Shown here piece by piece: positions 16,837-26,300 of a stretch of DNA of 64,000 nucleotides (the stretch's first letter is position 1; each line of letters begins with the position of its first letter). The notes beneath the pieces are model-generated. The model saw nothing but the letters and a program-made list of their open reading frames with translations. It was not told the DNA's origin and searched no databases. The stretch is taken from NCBI GenBank assembly GCA_001783715.1, contig MFNF01000001.1:62001-126000 (forward strand). Direction: 5' to 3'. Source of the DNA: Candidatus Lambdaproteobacteria bacterium RIFOXYD2_FULL_56_26. GTDB lineage: Bacteria; SAR324; XYD2-FULL-50-16. The position numbers were made by a program, and so were the translations under genes.

Positions 16837-17870
16837 CCGCAACCAACGACCTTTTGATCCGAGCGGCCTTTAAACAGCCCATTGAGCGTACCCCGGTTTG
16901 GGTGATGCGCCAAGCGGGGCGTTACCTCTCCGAATACCGGGCGACCCGGGCCAAGGCGGGGAGCTTTTTGGAGCTCTGCAAAAACGTGGAGTTGGCCGCC
17001 GAGGTCACGATTCAGCCCTTGGACCTGATCGAGGTGGACGCAGTGATCCTCTTTTCGGACATCCTGACCCCCTTGGAAGGCATGGGCCTGGAGCTGAGCT
17101 TCGACCCGAGCCCCAAGTTCGCCAATCCGATCCGCACCCAAGCGGACATTGAGGCCCTCCGGGTGCCCGACCCGGACCAGGGGACCCCTTATGTGGGCAA
17201 GATCTTGAACCTCCTGCAAAAAGAAGTGGCGGGCCGGGTGCCGATCATCGGCTTTGCAGGGGCACCCTTTACCCTGGCCTGTTATGCCATTGAAGGAGAG
17301 GGGAGCAAGCTGTTCTCCAAGACCAAGGCCCTCTTTTTTGACCAGCCTGCCTTGGCCCACAAGCTGATGGAAAAACTGACCCAAATGACGATCAACTACC
17401 TCAATTACCAGATCGAAAATGGGGCCCAGATGGTCCAGCTCTTTGACACCTGGGCAGGCAGCCTTTGTCCCGACGACTACGACCGGTTTGTGTTCCCCTA
17501 TGTCCAACGGATTTTTGCGGGGATCAAACAGCCTGGAAAGGTGCCTAAGGTTTATTATATCAACGGCGGGTCCCATCTTTTGACCCGGATGGCCAGGACC
17601 GGCTGCGACGTGGTCGGGCTTGATTGGATGAGCGACCTCAAGGAAGCCAAAGACCTGATCGGCGGGCAAGTGGGCCTGCAAGGCAACCTGGACCCCAACG
17701 TCCTGTTTGCCGGGGAAGACTATATCCGCTCCCAGGTCAAATCGATCCTGGAAAAATGGGGTCCCCAGTCCGGCCACATCTTTAACTTGGGGCACGGCAT
17801 CGACAAGGACGTTAACCCGGATCACTTGAGGGCGATGGTGCGGGCGGTCAAGGAACTTTCCAAAAGGTAG
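16833..17870 (+). CDS. hemE: Uroporphyrinogen decarboxylase
   Basis: PVWVMRQAGRYLSEYRATR...VILFSDILTPLEGMGLELSF...GFAGAPFTLACYAIEGEGSK...NLGHGIDKDVNPDHLRAMV. Confidence 0.97.
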   Translation: MTATNDLLIRAAFKQPIERTPVWVMRQAGRYLSEYRATRAKAGSFLELCKNVELAAEVTIQPLDLIEVDAVILFSDILTPLEGMGLELSFDPSPKFANPIRTQADIEALRVPDPDQGTPYVGKILNLLQKEVAGRVPIIGFAGAPFTLACYAIEGEGSKLFSKTKALFFDQPALAHKLMEKLTQMTINYLNYQIENGAQMVQLFDTWAGSLCPDDYDRFVFPYVQRIFAGIKQPGKVPKVYYINGGSHLLTRMARTGCDVVGLDWMSDLKEAKDLIGGQVGLQGNLDPNVLFAGEDYIRSQVKSILEKWGPQSGHIFNLGHGIDKDVNPDHLRAMVRAVKELSKR

Positions 17871-17873
17871 CCT

Positions 17874-19115
17874 GTGGGTCTGATGGACCTGGTTTATTTG
17901 TTGCCGATGCTGGTTTGCAGCCCCTGTTTGGGGCTGGGGGCGCTGTTTGTGCCCAAGGTTCGCCAAGCTCTCTTGCGGCAGTTTTTTTCTTGGCCTCCCC
18001 GTTTGCCCAGGGCGGCCCAGGGGCGGGTTTGGTTCCATTCCGCTTCGGTAGGCGAGATGGCCTTGGCGCTACGTTTGGCCAGAGCCCTTGAGGCCCGAAG
18101 ACCGGGCTTGGAAACGGTTTTGACCACCAACACCCCGACCGCCTTGGCCATGGCCCAGGCCCAGGGGCAACCGGTGTTTTACAAGCCCTTTGACTTCAGC
18201 CTCTTTGCCTCTTTGCTGCTGGGCCGACTCCAGCCCAATCTGCTGGTGCTGGTGGAAACCGAGCTTTGGCCCAACCTGACTCGGGTGGTGTCCCGGAAAA
18301 TCCCGATGGTCCTGGTCAACGGCAGGTTGAGCGACCAGCATTTTGAGAGCTACCGGAAATTTCGTTTCCTCTTTGCCCCGCTCCTGGGGCGGATCAGCCG
18401 GATCTTGGCCGGAGACGCTACTTCCGCCCAGCGGTTTGGGGCCTTGGGGGCCAAGGTGGAACTTTTGGGTAACCTCAAATGGGGTTCAACCGCCGCCCCG
18501 GACCCGGTCTTGGTCCAACGGCTTCGGGAACAATTGGGCTTGCAGCCCGATGAATTTGTGTTTGTCGCCGGTTCGCTCCAGCCGGAAGAGCTGGCGGTGC
18601 TGGTCCCCGCAGGCCTCAAGATGGCCCAAGGGCACCCCAAGTTTCGGGCCTTGTTGGTCCCCAGGCACCCGGACAAACGGGCAGAGTTTGTGGCCCAATC
18701 CCAGGCTTTGGGCGTAGAGTTGTCCCTGACCTCCCAAGGAAGTTGCCTGGGGGCCCAATGGGTCTTGGCCGATCAGATGGGGCTGTTGACCGCCTTGTAC
18801 TCTCTGGCCAGCTTTGTTTTTGTAGGTGGCTCCTTTTGCAACCGTGGGGGGCAAAACATGATCGAGCCGGTGGGGTTGGGCAAACCTACGGTGGTAGGCC
18901 CTTATACCGCCAACTTTGCCGAGCCGGTCGCACTTTTGAGTGCCGCCCAGGGGTTGGCGGTAGTGCAGGACGCAGACGCTTTAGTGGCTCTTTCGCAATC
19001 CCCCTCCGCCCTTGAATCTTTGGGGTCCAATGGACTCCACCGGCTGCAAAGGGAAGAGGGGGCTTGGACCCGTACAATTGAGGTTTTGGATGAAGTTTTG
19101 GGGCCTTTGGTTTAG
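17874..19115 (+). CDS. waaA: 3-deoxy-D-manno-octulosonic acid (Kdo) transferase
   Basis: GRVWFHSASVGEMALALRLARALEARRPGLETVLTTNTPTALAMA...VLVETELWPNLTRVVSRKIPMVLVNGRLSDQHFESYRKF...FVGGSFCNRGGQNMIEPVGLGKPTVVGPYTANF. Confidence 0.95.
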   Translation: MGLMDLVYLLPMLVCSPCLGLGALFVPKVRQALLRQFFSWPPRLPRAAQGRVWFHSASVGEMALALRLARALEARRPGLETVLTTNTPTALAMAQAQGQPVFYKPFDFSLFASLLLGRLQPNLLVLVETELWPNLTRVVSRKIPMVLVNGRLSDQHFESYRKFRFLFAPLLGRISRILAGDATSAQRFGALGAKVELLGNLKWGSTAAPDPVLVQRLREQLGLQPDEFVFVAGSLQPEELAVLVPAGLKMAQGHPKFRALLVPRHPDKRAEFVAQSQALGVELSLTSQGSCLGAQWVLADQMGLLTALYSLASFVFVGGSFCNRGGQNMIEPVGLGKPTVVGPYTANFAEPVALLSAAQGLAVVQDADALVALSQSPSALESLGSNGLHRLQREEGAWTRTIEVLDEVLGPLV

Positions 19116-19818
19116 TGGTTGTTGGGTCTGCCTGAGCGGCATCGCCTTGGGTGCCGAGGGGGTCAAGATCGACCCGGCTTTGTCGGGACCCGAATATGCC
19201 CAGATCAAACCTTTTGTGATCGACAAGACCGAGGTGACCCTCGGCGAATTGATCCACTACCGGCAGGCAAACAAGTTTAAGCTGGTGCCTGACTACCAAC
19301 ACAAGTTCCCTTCCGACCTGAGTATGCCCGCCAATCTGGTGGACTGGTTCGAGGCGGCTGCCTACTGCCGGACTTTGGGCAAACGGCTGCCGACCCGGCA
19401 GGAGTGGGAGTTGGCCGCCGGAGTCAACCGCACCTATCCCTGGGGCGAGGCTCCTTTGGATGGTACTAGGGCCAACCTGTGCGACAAAAACTGCAAAACC
19501 CCTTGGTCCTTATGGCGGATCAGCGACGGCTACGAACGGCAAGCCCCGGTGGGCAGCTATCCCTTGGGAGCCACCCCTGAGGGACTCCTGGACATGGCCG
19601 GAAACCTGTGGGAATGGACCGCCACCAAGGTGGACGGGACTTGGTTGGCTTATAAGGACAAGGACCAGGACCGGGACGATTTTATGGCCGAGGTAATCAT
19701 CAAGGGAGGGTCCTACGGCAGCAACCCCGAGCAGCTCAAAAACAAGGAATTCGCCAAAAGCCCCACCAACTTCCAGGCCAGCCATGTGGGCTTTCGTTGT
19801 GTTGGAGAGGTCCAGTGA
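19090..19818 (+). CDS. Formylglycine-generating enzyme (FGE/SUMF1)-family exported protein
   Basis: FVIDKTEVTLGELIHYRQANKFK...WFEAAAYCRTLGKRLPTRQEWELAAGVNRTYPWGEAP...LDMAGNLWEWTATKVDG...IKGGSYGS...HVGFRCV. Confidence 0.9.
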   Translation: MKFWGLWFSGCWVCLSGIALGAEGVKIDPALSGPEYAQIKPFVIDKTEVTLGELIHYRQANKFKLVPDYQHKFPSDLSMPANLVDWFEAAAYCRTLGKRLPTRQEWELAAGVNRTYPWGEAPLDGTRANLCDKNCKTPWSLWRISDGYERQAPVGSYPLGATPEGLLDMAGNLWEWTATKVDGTWLAYKDKDQDRDDFMAEVIIKGGSYGSNPEQLKNKEFAKSPTNFQASHVGFRCVGEVQ

Positions 19819-20573
19819 ACCAAACCCAGTTGGTGGAGCGGATCAACCAAAAGCTCGCCATCGATACAGTCCCGGACCATTATTGCCCCAATGGGCTCCA
19901 GGTCGAGGGGGACGGCAGATTGGTCAAGAAAGTGGCCCTGGCGGTGAGCATTGGTCTGGAGGTGATCGAGCAGGCCAACCATTGGGGGGCAGAACTGTTG
20001 GTTACCCACCACGGGCTGTTTTGGAAGCACCAGAGCCAGACGGTGACCGGGCCAATGGCAAAAAAGCTTAAGGCTCTGCTGGGGACTGGATTGGCTTCGG
20101 CCAGCTACCATCTGCCTTTGGACTTTCACCCCGAACTGGGCAACAACATCCAGCTGGCCAAGCTTTTGGGGCTGACCGAGATCCGGTTTTTGGCCCCCAA
20201 AGGGGAGATCAATTCTATGGTCATGGGCCGTCCGGCGCAATCTACCATCGAGGCATTGGGGGCACAAATCGAGGCCCTGCTGGGGGCCAAGCCCCTGGTA
20301 CTCAACTTTGGGCCACAGAAGATCGAACGGTTGGTGATTTGTTCGGGCGGAGCCCAGTCCGGTTTTGTTCCGGCCATCGCCCTGGGAGCCCAAGCCTACC
20401 TGACCGGGGAGGCCTCAGAGTACGTTTTTGGGGAAGCCAAGGAAAACGGGGTTCATTACCTTGCGGCCGGTCACTACAAAACCGAGCGGTTGGGAATCCT
20501 GGCCTTGGGGGACTGGTTGGCCCAGGAATTCAAACTGGACTGCCGGTTTTTTGAGGTAGAAAACCCGATCTGA
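19815..20573 (+). CDS. Nif3-like dinuclear metal center hexameric protein
   Basis: DHYCPNGLQVEGDGRLVKKVALAVSIGLEVIEQANHWGAELLVTHHGLFWKHQ...LASASYHLPLDFHPELGNN...SGGAQSGFVPAIALGAQAYLTGEASEY; GTG start. Confidence 0.92.
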   Translation: MNQTQLVERINQKLAIDTVPDHYCPNGLQVEGDGRLVKKVALAVSIGLEVIEQANHWGAELLVTHHGLFWKHQSQTVTGPMAKKLKALLGTGLASASYHLPLDFHPELGNNIQLAKLLGLTEIRFLAPKGEINSMVMGRPAQSTIEALGAQIEALLGAKPLVLNFGPQKIERLVICSGGAQSGFVPAIALGAQAYLTGEASEYVFGEAKENGVHYLAAGHYKTERLGILALGDWLAQEFKLDCRFFEVENPI

Positions 20574-20961
20574 ACTGGGCCACCAAGGCCCTCGCCTGGG
20601 CCAGCACCTCGGAAATTTGGGATTTTTCCAGCCCTTCGTAATGGATCCCGGCCAGTACCGCCACGTTCCCCGGCAAGAAGGACCGCAACTCCAGGGCCAG
20701 CTCTTGGGCAATCGGGCCTTCCTTGTGGGGGGGCTGAACCAGCGCCGTTCCCGCAAAGGCCACCGCCCCCAGGTGCCGTTCTCCGCCGCCCAAAAAGGCC
20801 ACAAAATCACGACCCCACTGATAAACCTGGAGATCGACCTGCCAAGGCAAGGGACCTGTTGCCTGAAATACCTGTTCCACAAGACCTCTCTTGACCCAGT
20901 CTGGGGCAGTCTCTATCCTCAAGGGATGAACCGATCCAACCTCAGCATAAACTCTTTGCAA
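20530..20961 (-). CDS. Conserved protein, possibly LpdD-like prenylated-FMN chaperone domain
   Basis: HLGAVAFAGTALVQPPHKEGPIAQELALELRSFLPGNVAVLAGIHYEGLEKSQISEVLAQARALVAQF; 5' end overlaps the divergent neighbour. Confidence 0.5.
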   Translation of the reverse strand: MQRVYAEVGSVHPLRIETAPDWVKRGLVEQVFQATGPLPWQVDLQVYQWGRDFVAFLGGGERHLGAVAFAGTALVQPPHKEGPIAQELALELRSFLPGNVAVLAGIHYEGLEKSQISEVLAQARALVAQFRSGFLPQKTGSPV

Positions 20962-21558
20962 TCTTACGCCACCTTATTGCGGCGAACGCTGCTCAAGGGA
21001 TGTGAGATTGAGGGCCTGCTCAAGCTGCACGAAAGCCAACAAGAGATGGTAGAAAGGCTGACCCCCCTGGTCAAGGGGAAGAAGCTACACCCTGCCGACG
21101 GGTTCGCTTGGGGGTTCATCAAAGAGGTGAAGATCCTGCGGCCCGACTTCAAACCAGAAGCGGCCCGGCTTCGGCCCAGAGGGGCCGGGGTGTTCCAGGA
21201 CTTTACCGCCAGGGTGATCCGGGTGCAGGAGAAATACTTTCCCGAGCTGGAGGAACGGCCCAAGGTGCGCTGGTTGGCCAAGTTTACGGTCCGAAAGCTG
21301 GCCCATTACAACCTGACTCGTGACGAAGTGGCCTTTTCCCTGATCTTTGACCGGCTGGACGCACCCAAGGAGATCCTGGACTATTTGGCCTTCCACGAAT
21401 TGCTCCACAAGGTGGTGGGGCTCAAGCGGGAGAAGGGGCGGATGATGGCCCACACCCCGGAATTCAAGGCTTTGGAACGCAACTACCCGGACTTTGCCCA
21501 GATGGACCCCAAGATCACCGCCTACATCCAAAGCCAGCAAACCCCGGAGCCCAGATGA
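20926..21558 (+). CDS. YgjP/SprT-like metalloprotein with M48-type zincin core
   Basis: LAFHELLHKVVGLKREKGRMMAHTPEFKALERNYPDF. Confidence 0.75.
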   Translation: MNRSNLSINSLQSYATLLRRTLLKGCEIEGLLKLHESQQEMVERLTPLVKGKKLHPADGFAWGFIKEVKILRPDFKPEAARLRPRGAGVFQDFTARVIRVQEKYFPELEERPKVRWLAKFTVRKLAHYNLTRDEVAFSLIFDRLDAPKEILDYLAFHELLHKVVGLKREKGRMMAHTPEFKALERNYPDFAQMDPKITAYIQSQQTPEPR

Positions 21559-22673
21559 TCCTGGCGATTGAGACCTCCTGCGACGATTCGGCCCTGGCCT
21601 TGATTGGGCGGCAAGGAGAGGTGGTTTATGAATCCCTGTCCTCCCAGGTGGATTTCCACGGCAAGTATGGCGGCGTGGTCCCGGAAATCGCTTCCAGACG
21701 GCACCTGTTGACCTTGCCCCTGCTCTTTGAGGAACTCAAGGCGGCTCGGGGGCTCAAGGCGGAAGAGATTCGGGCCATTGCGGTCACCCAGGCCCCCGGT
21801 CTGGTGGGCTCAATCCTGGTGGGGCTCAGTTGGGCCAAGGCTCTGGCCTGGGCTTGGGACAAGCCTTTGGTGGCGGTGGACCACCTGGAAGGCCACCTCT
21901 TGGCCGCCAGACTGGACCACCCGGAACTGGAGTTCCCTTTTCTTTCCCTGATTGCCTCGGGTGGGCATACCCATTTGGTCTTGGCCGAAGGGCTGGGGCG
22001 GTACCGGCTGCTGGGCAAAACCCTGGACGATGCCCTGGGCGAAGCCTACGACAAGGTGGCCAAGCTGTTGGGCTTTGAATACCCCGGCGGACCAATCTTG
22101 GACAAAATCGCCAACAGCTCCAAAACTGCGAGCACCCAGTTCACCTTACCACTGCAAAAACACAAGACCCTCAACTTCAGCTTTTCGGGGATCAAAACCG
22201 CAGTGCTCAACGAAGCGATAGCCCGCAATTTGAGGGTAGAAAATTTGCGGCTCCTTGGGTACTCTGACTTTCAGGCCCTACCGGAACCCAGCCGACTGGC
22301 GATTGCCGATCTGGTGAACAGTTTCCAAACCACCGCCGCCAAGATCGTGGTCCAGCGGTTTGAACAGGCCCTGGCCAAGGTTTCGGTCCAAAGAATCTCC
22401 CTGACCGGAGGGGTGGCGGCCAACAGTGCCTTGAGGCAGGCCCTAGGGGAATTGGCCCAAAAACGGGGACTGGAGTTTTATTGCCCCTTGCCCAAACATT
22501 GTACCGACAATGCCGCCATGATCGGTCAGGTCGCCTTTGAATACCTCAAGCTCGGGACCGGGGTGCACCCCAACCCCCTGAGTCTGGGGGCCAGCCCGAA
22601 AAGCCCAATGGGCCTGATGGAACTTGACTTAGGAGAGTCCTTAGATGTTAAAAAAGTTGATCCCCGTCCTTGA
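21555..22673 (+). CDS. tsaD: tRNA N6-adenosine threonylcarbamoyltransferase TsaD
   Basis: MILAIETSCDDSALALI...SSQVDFHGKYGGVVPEIASRRHL...DHLEGHLLAARLD...SGGHTHLVL...GEAYDKVAKLLGFEYPGGPILDKIA. Confidence 0.97.
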   Translation: MILAIETSCDDSALALIGRQGEVVYESLSSQVDFHGKYGGVVPEIASRRHLLTLPLLFEELKAARGLKAEEIRAIAVTQAPGLVGSILVGLSWAKALAWAWDKPLVAVDHLEGHLLAARLDHPELEFPFLSLIASGGHTHLVLAEGLGRYRLLGKTLDDALGEAYDKVAKLLGFEYPGGPILDKIANSSKTASTQFTLPLQKHKTLNFSFSGIKTAVLNEAIARNLRVENLRLLGYSDFQALPEPSRLAIADLVNSFQTTAAKIVVQRFEQALAKVSVQRISLTGGVAANSALRQALGELAQKRGLEFYCPLPKHCTDNAAMIGQVAFEYLKLGTGVHPNPLSLGASPKSPMGLMELDLGESLDVKKVDPRP

Positions 22674-23733
22674 ACGTTTGGCCCGGTTGGACCCCCAAAA
22701 AACCTGGGGGATTCCGTTGGTGCTGGCCGGGGCGCTGGGGCTTTTGCTTTTGGGCAACCTCTTGTTTGTCGGCTCCAAGAACCCTGGGGAGAACCTGACC
22801 CAAACCACCCTCAAGGCCGTCGCCACCGAAGATTCACAGGCCCAAACCCCCGAAGAGGACCAAGTGGACCCCCTGCCCCAACGGCCCGAGCCCGACCTGT
22901 GGCCGACCCGCATCTTTGAGGTGAAACCTGGGCTTTGGCGGTTGCAGGGCCGGGACTATGTTTATACCGAACAAAACCTCCCCCACATCCTGGCGGTGAT
23001 GCGCCAACGGAGGCTCTTCCTGCCTTTGGCTTCGGAGCAGCCGGGGCATTTGGATTGGGCCTTGGAATCGGAGCTGAAGCTTTCGGTATCCCGCAAAAGC
23101 AACCAGTCCCAAGGCAACCTGAGTTTTGATCGCTCCCGGCAGCTGCGCTACGCCTTGCAGGTGGCTTCGGTGCCCCAGGAGGAGGTTGTTCCCTTGGTGG
23201 TTTTGGCGGCCAAATTGATGGAGGCCGGTTATTATTCCTATCTCTACGCCAGCGAACAAACCAAGCCGACCGACCAGGGGAACCAGCGGTTCTTCCAACT
23301 GCGGATCGGTTATTATGCCGCCGAACATGAGGTGCTGGACCTGGCCGAAGAACTGAAAGCCAAATTCCCGGCGGAGCCTTTGTTGCAGGCCCGGCTCTGG
23401 CCGGTGTTGCCCAGCGCCGAAGAGGTGGACTCCGAGTTGGTCAACTTCCGGGTCCAAAAAAACCAGCCTTGGGGTATCGAACTGGGTGCTTACCGGGACC
23501 GGGGCCAAGCGATGCAGGAGATGGCCAGCCTGGGACCGGAGCTGAACTTTTTGTACCTCTCCCAGGCCAAGTCGGAAGGCAAGTGGCTGTACCGCCTCTT
23601 TGGGGGATTTTATGTCGGCCAAACCGAAGCGCAAAAGGGGCTGGACCTGTTGCGGAAAAAAACCGGACTTTCTTTGGCCGGGGCTCGGCTGGTGTCCCGG
23701 AAGTTTAAGGTCCAACCGGAGAGCAGTAAATAG
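22645..23733 (+). CDS. Membrane-anchored protein with SPOR-like C-terminal repeats
   Basis: Single N-terminal TM; C-terminal NQPWGIELGAYRDRGQAMQEMASLGPELNFLYLSQAKSEGKWLYRLFGGFYVGQTEAQKGLDLLRKKTGL resembles a SPOR domain. Confidence 0.6.
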   Translation: MLKKLIPVLERLARLDPQKTWGIPLVLAGALGLLLLGNLLFVGSKNPGENLTQTTLKAVATEDSQAQTPEEDQVDPLPQRPEPDLWPTRIFEVKPGLWRLQGRDYVYTEQNLPHILAVMRQRRLFLPLASEQPGHLDWALESELKLSVSRKSNQSQGNLSFDRSRQLRYALQVASVPQEEVVPLVVLAAKLMEAGYYSYLYASEQTKPTDQGNQRFFQLRIGYYAAEHEVLDLAEELKAKFPAEPLLQARLWPVLPSAEEVDSELVNFRVQKNQPWGIELGAYRDRGQAMQEMASLGPELNFLYLSQAKSEGKWLYRLFGGFYVGQTEAQKGLDLLRKKTGLSLAGARLVSRKFKVQPESSK

Positions 23734-24539
23734 TGGTCAAAGTGCTGCACCTTTCGGACCTGCACTTTGGGGACGAACTTTTGGGTTGGAGGTGGCTGGC
23801 TGGCCAGGGTGGGCTGTTTTCCAAGGCTTCCCTGGGGCTTTTGAACCACCGGTACGGCGGTGCCCGCAAGTTTGACCCGGTGCAGAGAGAAGGCCTGCTC
23901 CAGACATTGGCAAAGCAGGATTGGGACCTGTTGGTGGTCTCCGGCGACTTGGTCCACCTGGGCACCCAGCCGGAATTCCTCTTGGCCCGTCAACTCCTGG
24001 AACCTTTGATCCAAAAGGGTCCGGTGCTCCTGAGCGCCGGGAACCATGACCGGTACACCCCTAGGGCCAAGGGTTTGATGGAGGAGATTTTTGCCGATTG
24101 TTTTCCCTTTGACCGCCCTTGGGGATCGCCCTTTGAGGGGCCGGAGGGCTGGCTGTTCCAGGAATTGCCCCTGTCTCGGCCCAGTGGGCTTTGGGCCAAA
24201 GGAAAGTTGCAACCGGATTGGCAGGACTGGCTGGAGGCGCTCAAAGGACAGCCGGACCGGCCCAAGGTCGTTTATGGCCATTACCCGCTCTTTTATCCCC
24301 CAGGGACCCAAGAATCCTTTGGCCACAAGGTTTGGGGGCAAGAGCGACTGGCCCGGAGCCTAACCCAAGCGGGGGTCAAGGCCTACCTGCACGGCCACCT
24401 GCACCAAACTTGGGCCTTTGAGCCCCCTGGCCAAGGCCTCTGGTCGATCAACGCCGGAGGCAGCCTCACCCAGGGGTACTGGTCTATTTCCCTAGAGAAT
24501 CAATCGGTTTTCCCGTCAAGGCAAGCACCGCCTCTTTGA
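23733..24539 (+). CDS. Metallophosphoesterase
   Basis: VLHLSDLHFGDE...LLVVSGDLVHLGTQPEF...LLSAGNHDRYTP...VVYGHYPLFYP...AYLHGHLHQTW. Confidence 0.93.
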   Translation: MVKVLHLSDLHFGDELLGWRWLAGQGGLFSKASLGLLNHRYGGARKFDPVQREGLLQTLAKQDWDLLVVSGDLVHLGTQPEFLLARQLLEPLIQKGPVLLSAGNHDRYTPRAKGLMEEIFADCFPFDRPWGSPFEGPEGWLFQELPLSRPSGLWAKGKLQPDWQDWLEALKGQPDRPKVVYGHYPLFYPPGTQESFGHKVWGQERLARSLTQAGVKAYLHGHLHQTWAFEPPGQGLWSINAGGSLTQGYWSISLENQSVFPSRQAPPL

Positions 24540-25038
24540 GTTTGCCGATCATCTCGTTGATCTGGGGCTGGCCCATGGTGCCGTCGTAGCTGTAAAGCAC
24601 GGTTTGGTCCGGGCCGATCAAGCTGACCATATAGGTGTCGTCTCCGGCACCCCATGCCTTGACCAGGGTTTTGTTGAGGTCTTTGACGTAGGTGGTCCGG
24701 GGGTGTTCCTTTTGGCTCTCTTCCAGCTTGGAGGCAATCACCGAATTGGGCAGCCAAGTGGCCCCCAGGTTGATGATCGCCACACTGACCACTTCAGGCC
24801 CCTGGGGCAATGCCCCCAAGGCAACTTCGATTTCCTTGTTGCTCCCCTTTTCGTCCGGGTCCACGTAAAAAAGCAGGACAATTTTGCCCTTGAGGCTTTC
24901 GGACTTCCAAGGCCCGCCGGTCACCAGCCCGCCCGCTTCCCCTTCGAGGGTCAGGGGCGAAAGAGGCTTGCCCACCGGCAAGGCCGCCTGGGCAAGCAGA
25001 GGGAACAACAAGGCTAGAGCAAGGATCGGTGCTTTCAT
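24484..25038 (-). CDS. YtfJ-like periplasmic thioredoxin-fold protein
   Basis: Signal peptide MKAPILALALLFPLLAQA; LKGKIVLLFYVDPDEKGSNKEIEVALGALPQGPEVVSVAIINLGATWLPNSVI. Confidence 0.75.
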   Translation of the reverse strand: MKAPILALALLFPLLAQAALPVGKPLSPLTLEGEAGGLVTGGPWKSESLKGKIVLLFYVDPDEKGSNKEIEVALGALPQGPEVVSVAIINLGATWLPNSVIASKLEESQKEHPRTTYVKDLNKTLVKAWGAGDDTYMVSLIGPDQTVLYSYDGTMGQPQINEMIGKLKEAVLALTGKPIDSLGK

Positions 25039-26300
25039 GAAACCTCTTTTTGTCGGATTAGGGCATCTAAAATCTGTTGGTTGCCGTAAGTGGTCTTGTA
25101 ACTCAGCCGCACGCCCTCTTCCTCAAAGGATTGGGAGAGGACCTCGGTCAGCTCGAAGTACCGGTTGACCCACTTGGAGAAAGCATAAGGGATCAGCACT
25201 TCTTGGGAAATGTAATTTTTTGCAAAATGTTCTTTGACCCGTTCCAACAAACCGGCCAAGTCTTCCTTGGAAAAACTCGAAACGGTCAGACAGCCGGGGT
25301 AGCGGCTTTTGAGCCAGACCAGCCTTGAAGGGTCTTCCACCAAGTCGGCCTTGTTGAACACCAACAACTGGGGGACTTGGTCGGCACCGATCTCCTCCAA
25401 GACCTTAAAAGTGGTCTCCAGGTGCTGCTCCAGGTTGGGGTTGGAGGCATCGGCCACATGGAGCAGGAGGTCGGCATCCCGGACCACCGAAAGGGTGGAC
25501 CGAAAACTGGCCACCAGCCCGTGGGGAAGGTTTTGGATGAAGCCCACCGTGTCGGTCAAGAGTAGCTCGGGGTGGGAAAAACCGGGCAGTTTGCGGGTCC
25601 GGGACTCCAAGGTGGCAAAAAGTTTGTCCTCCCCCACCTCTTCAAGCTCGGAGACCTGGTGCATCAAGGTGGTTTTCCCGGCATTGGTGTAGCCGGTCAA
25701 GGCCACCTGGAAACAGTTTTGCCGTTGTTTGCCCTGGACCCCACGGTCCTTTTGGGCCTGGGCGAGGATCTTTTCCAGCTTGGTGATCCGGTTGCGGATC
25801 AAGGTTCGGTCGATGTTGATTTGTTTTTCCCCGGTGCCCCTGGAAGCACCGATCCCGCCCTTTTCCCGGTCCAAGTGGGCCCACATGCCTACCAACCGGG
25901 GCAACATGTACTCCAACTGGGCCACTTCCACCTGGGCTTTGGCCTCCGGGGTCTTGGCGTGGTCAAAAAAGATTTCCAGGATCAGCTGGGTCCGGTCGAG
26001 CACCATCATCTCCAAGGCCCGCTCCAGGTGCTTGCCCTGGTTGGGGCTGAGGTCGTGGTCGAAGATCACCAGATCGATCTTTTGCTCGGCGATGATCTGC
26101 TTGACCTCCTCCAGCTTCCCCTGGCCCACGAAGGTCCTAGGGTCCGGTGAATCTCTGGACTGCATCTCCTTGGCCACCACCTCGATCTCCAGGGTGCGGG
26201 CCAGGGCTTCCAACTCCAGAAGCGACTGTTCGGCCGACCAGAGGTCTTTGGATTTGAGGTGAACGCTCAAGAGCAGCGCCTTTCGTTTTGGTTCGTTCAT
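25035..26300 (-). CDS. hflX: GTPase HflX
   Basis: DPRTFVGQGKLEEVKQIIAEQKIDLVIFDHDLSPNQGKHLERAL...RLVGMWAHLDREKGGIGASRGTGEKQINIDR...VALTGYTNAGKTTLMH...LLTDTVGFIQNLPHGLVASFRSTL. Confidence 0.97.
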   Translation of the reverse strand: MNEPKRKALLLSVHLKSKDLWSAEQSLLELEALARTLEIEVVAKEMQSRDSPDPRTFVGQGKLEEVKQIIAEQKIDLVIFDHDLSPNQGKHLERALEMMVLDRTQLILEIFFDHAKTPEAKAQVEVAQLEYMLPRLVGMWAHLDREKGGIGASRGTGEKQINIDRTLIRNRITKLEKILAQAQKDRGVQGKQRQNCFQVALTGYTNAGKTTLMHQVSELEEVGEDKLFATLESRTRKLPGFSHPELLLTDTVGFIQNLPHGLVASFRSTLSVVRDADLLLHVADASNPNLEQHLETTFKVLEEIGADQVPQLLVFNKADLVEDPSRLVWLKSRYPGCLTVSSFSKEDLAGLLERVKEHFAKNYISQEVLIPYAFSKWVNRYFELTEVLSQSFEEEGVRLSYKTTYGNQQILDALIRQKEVS

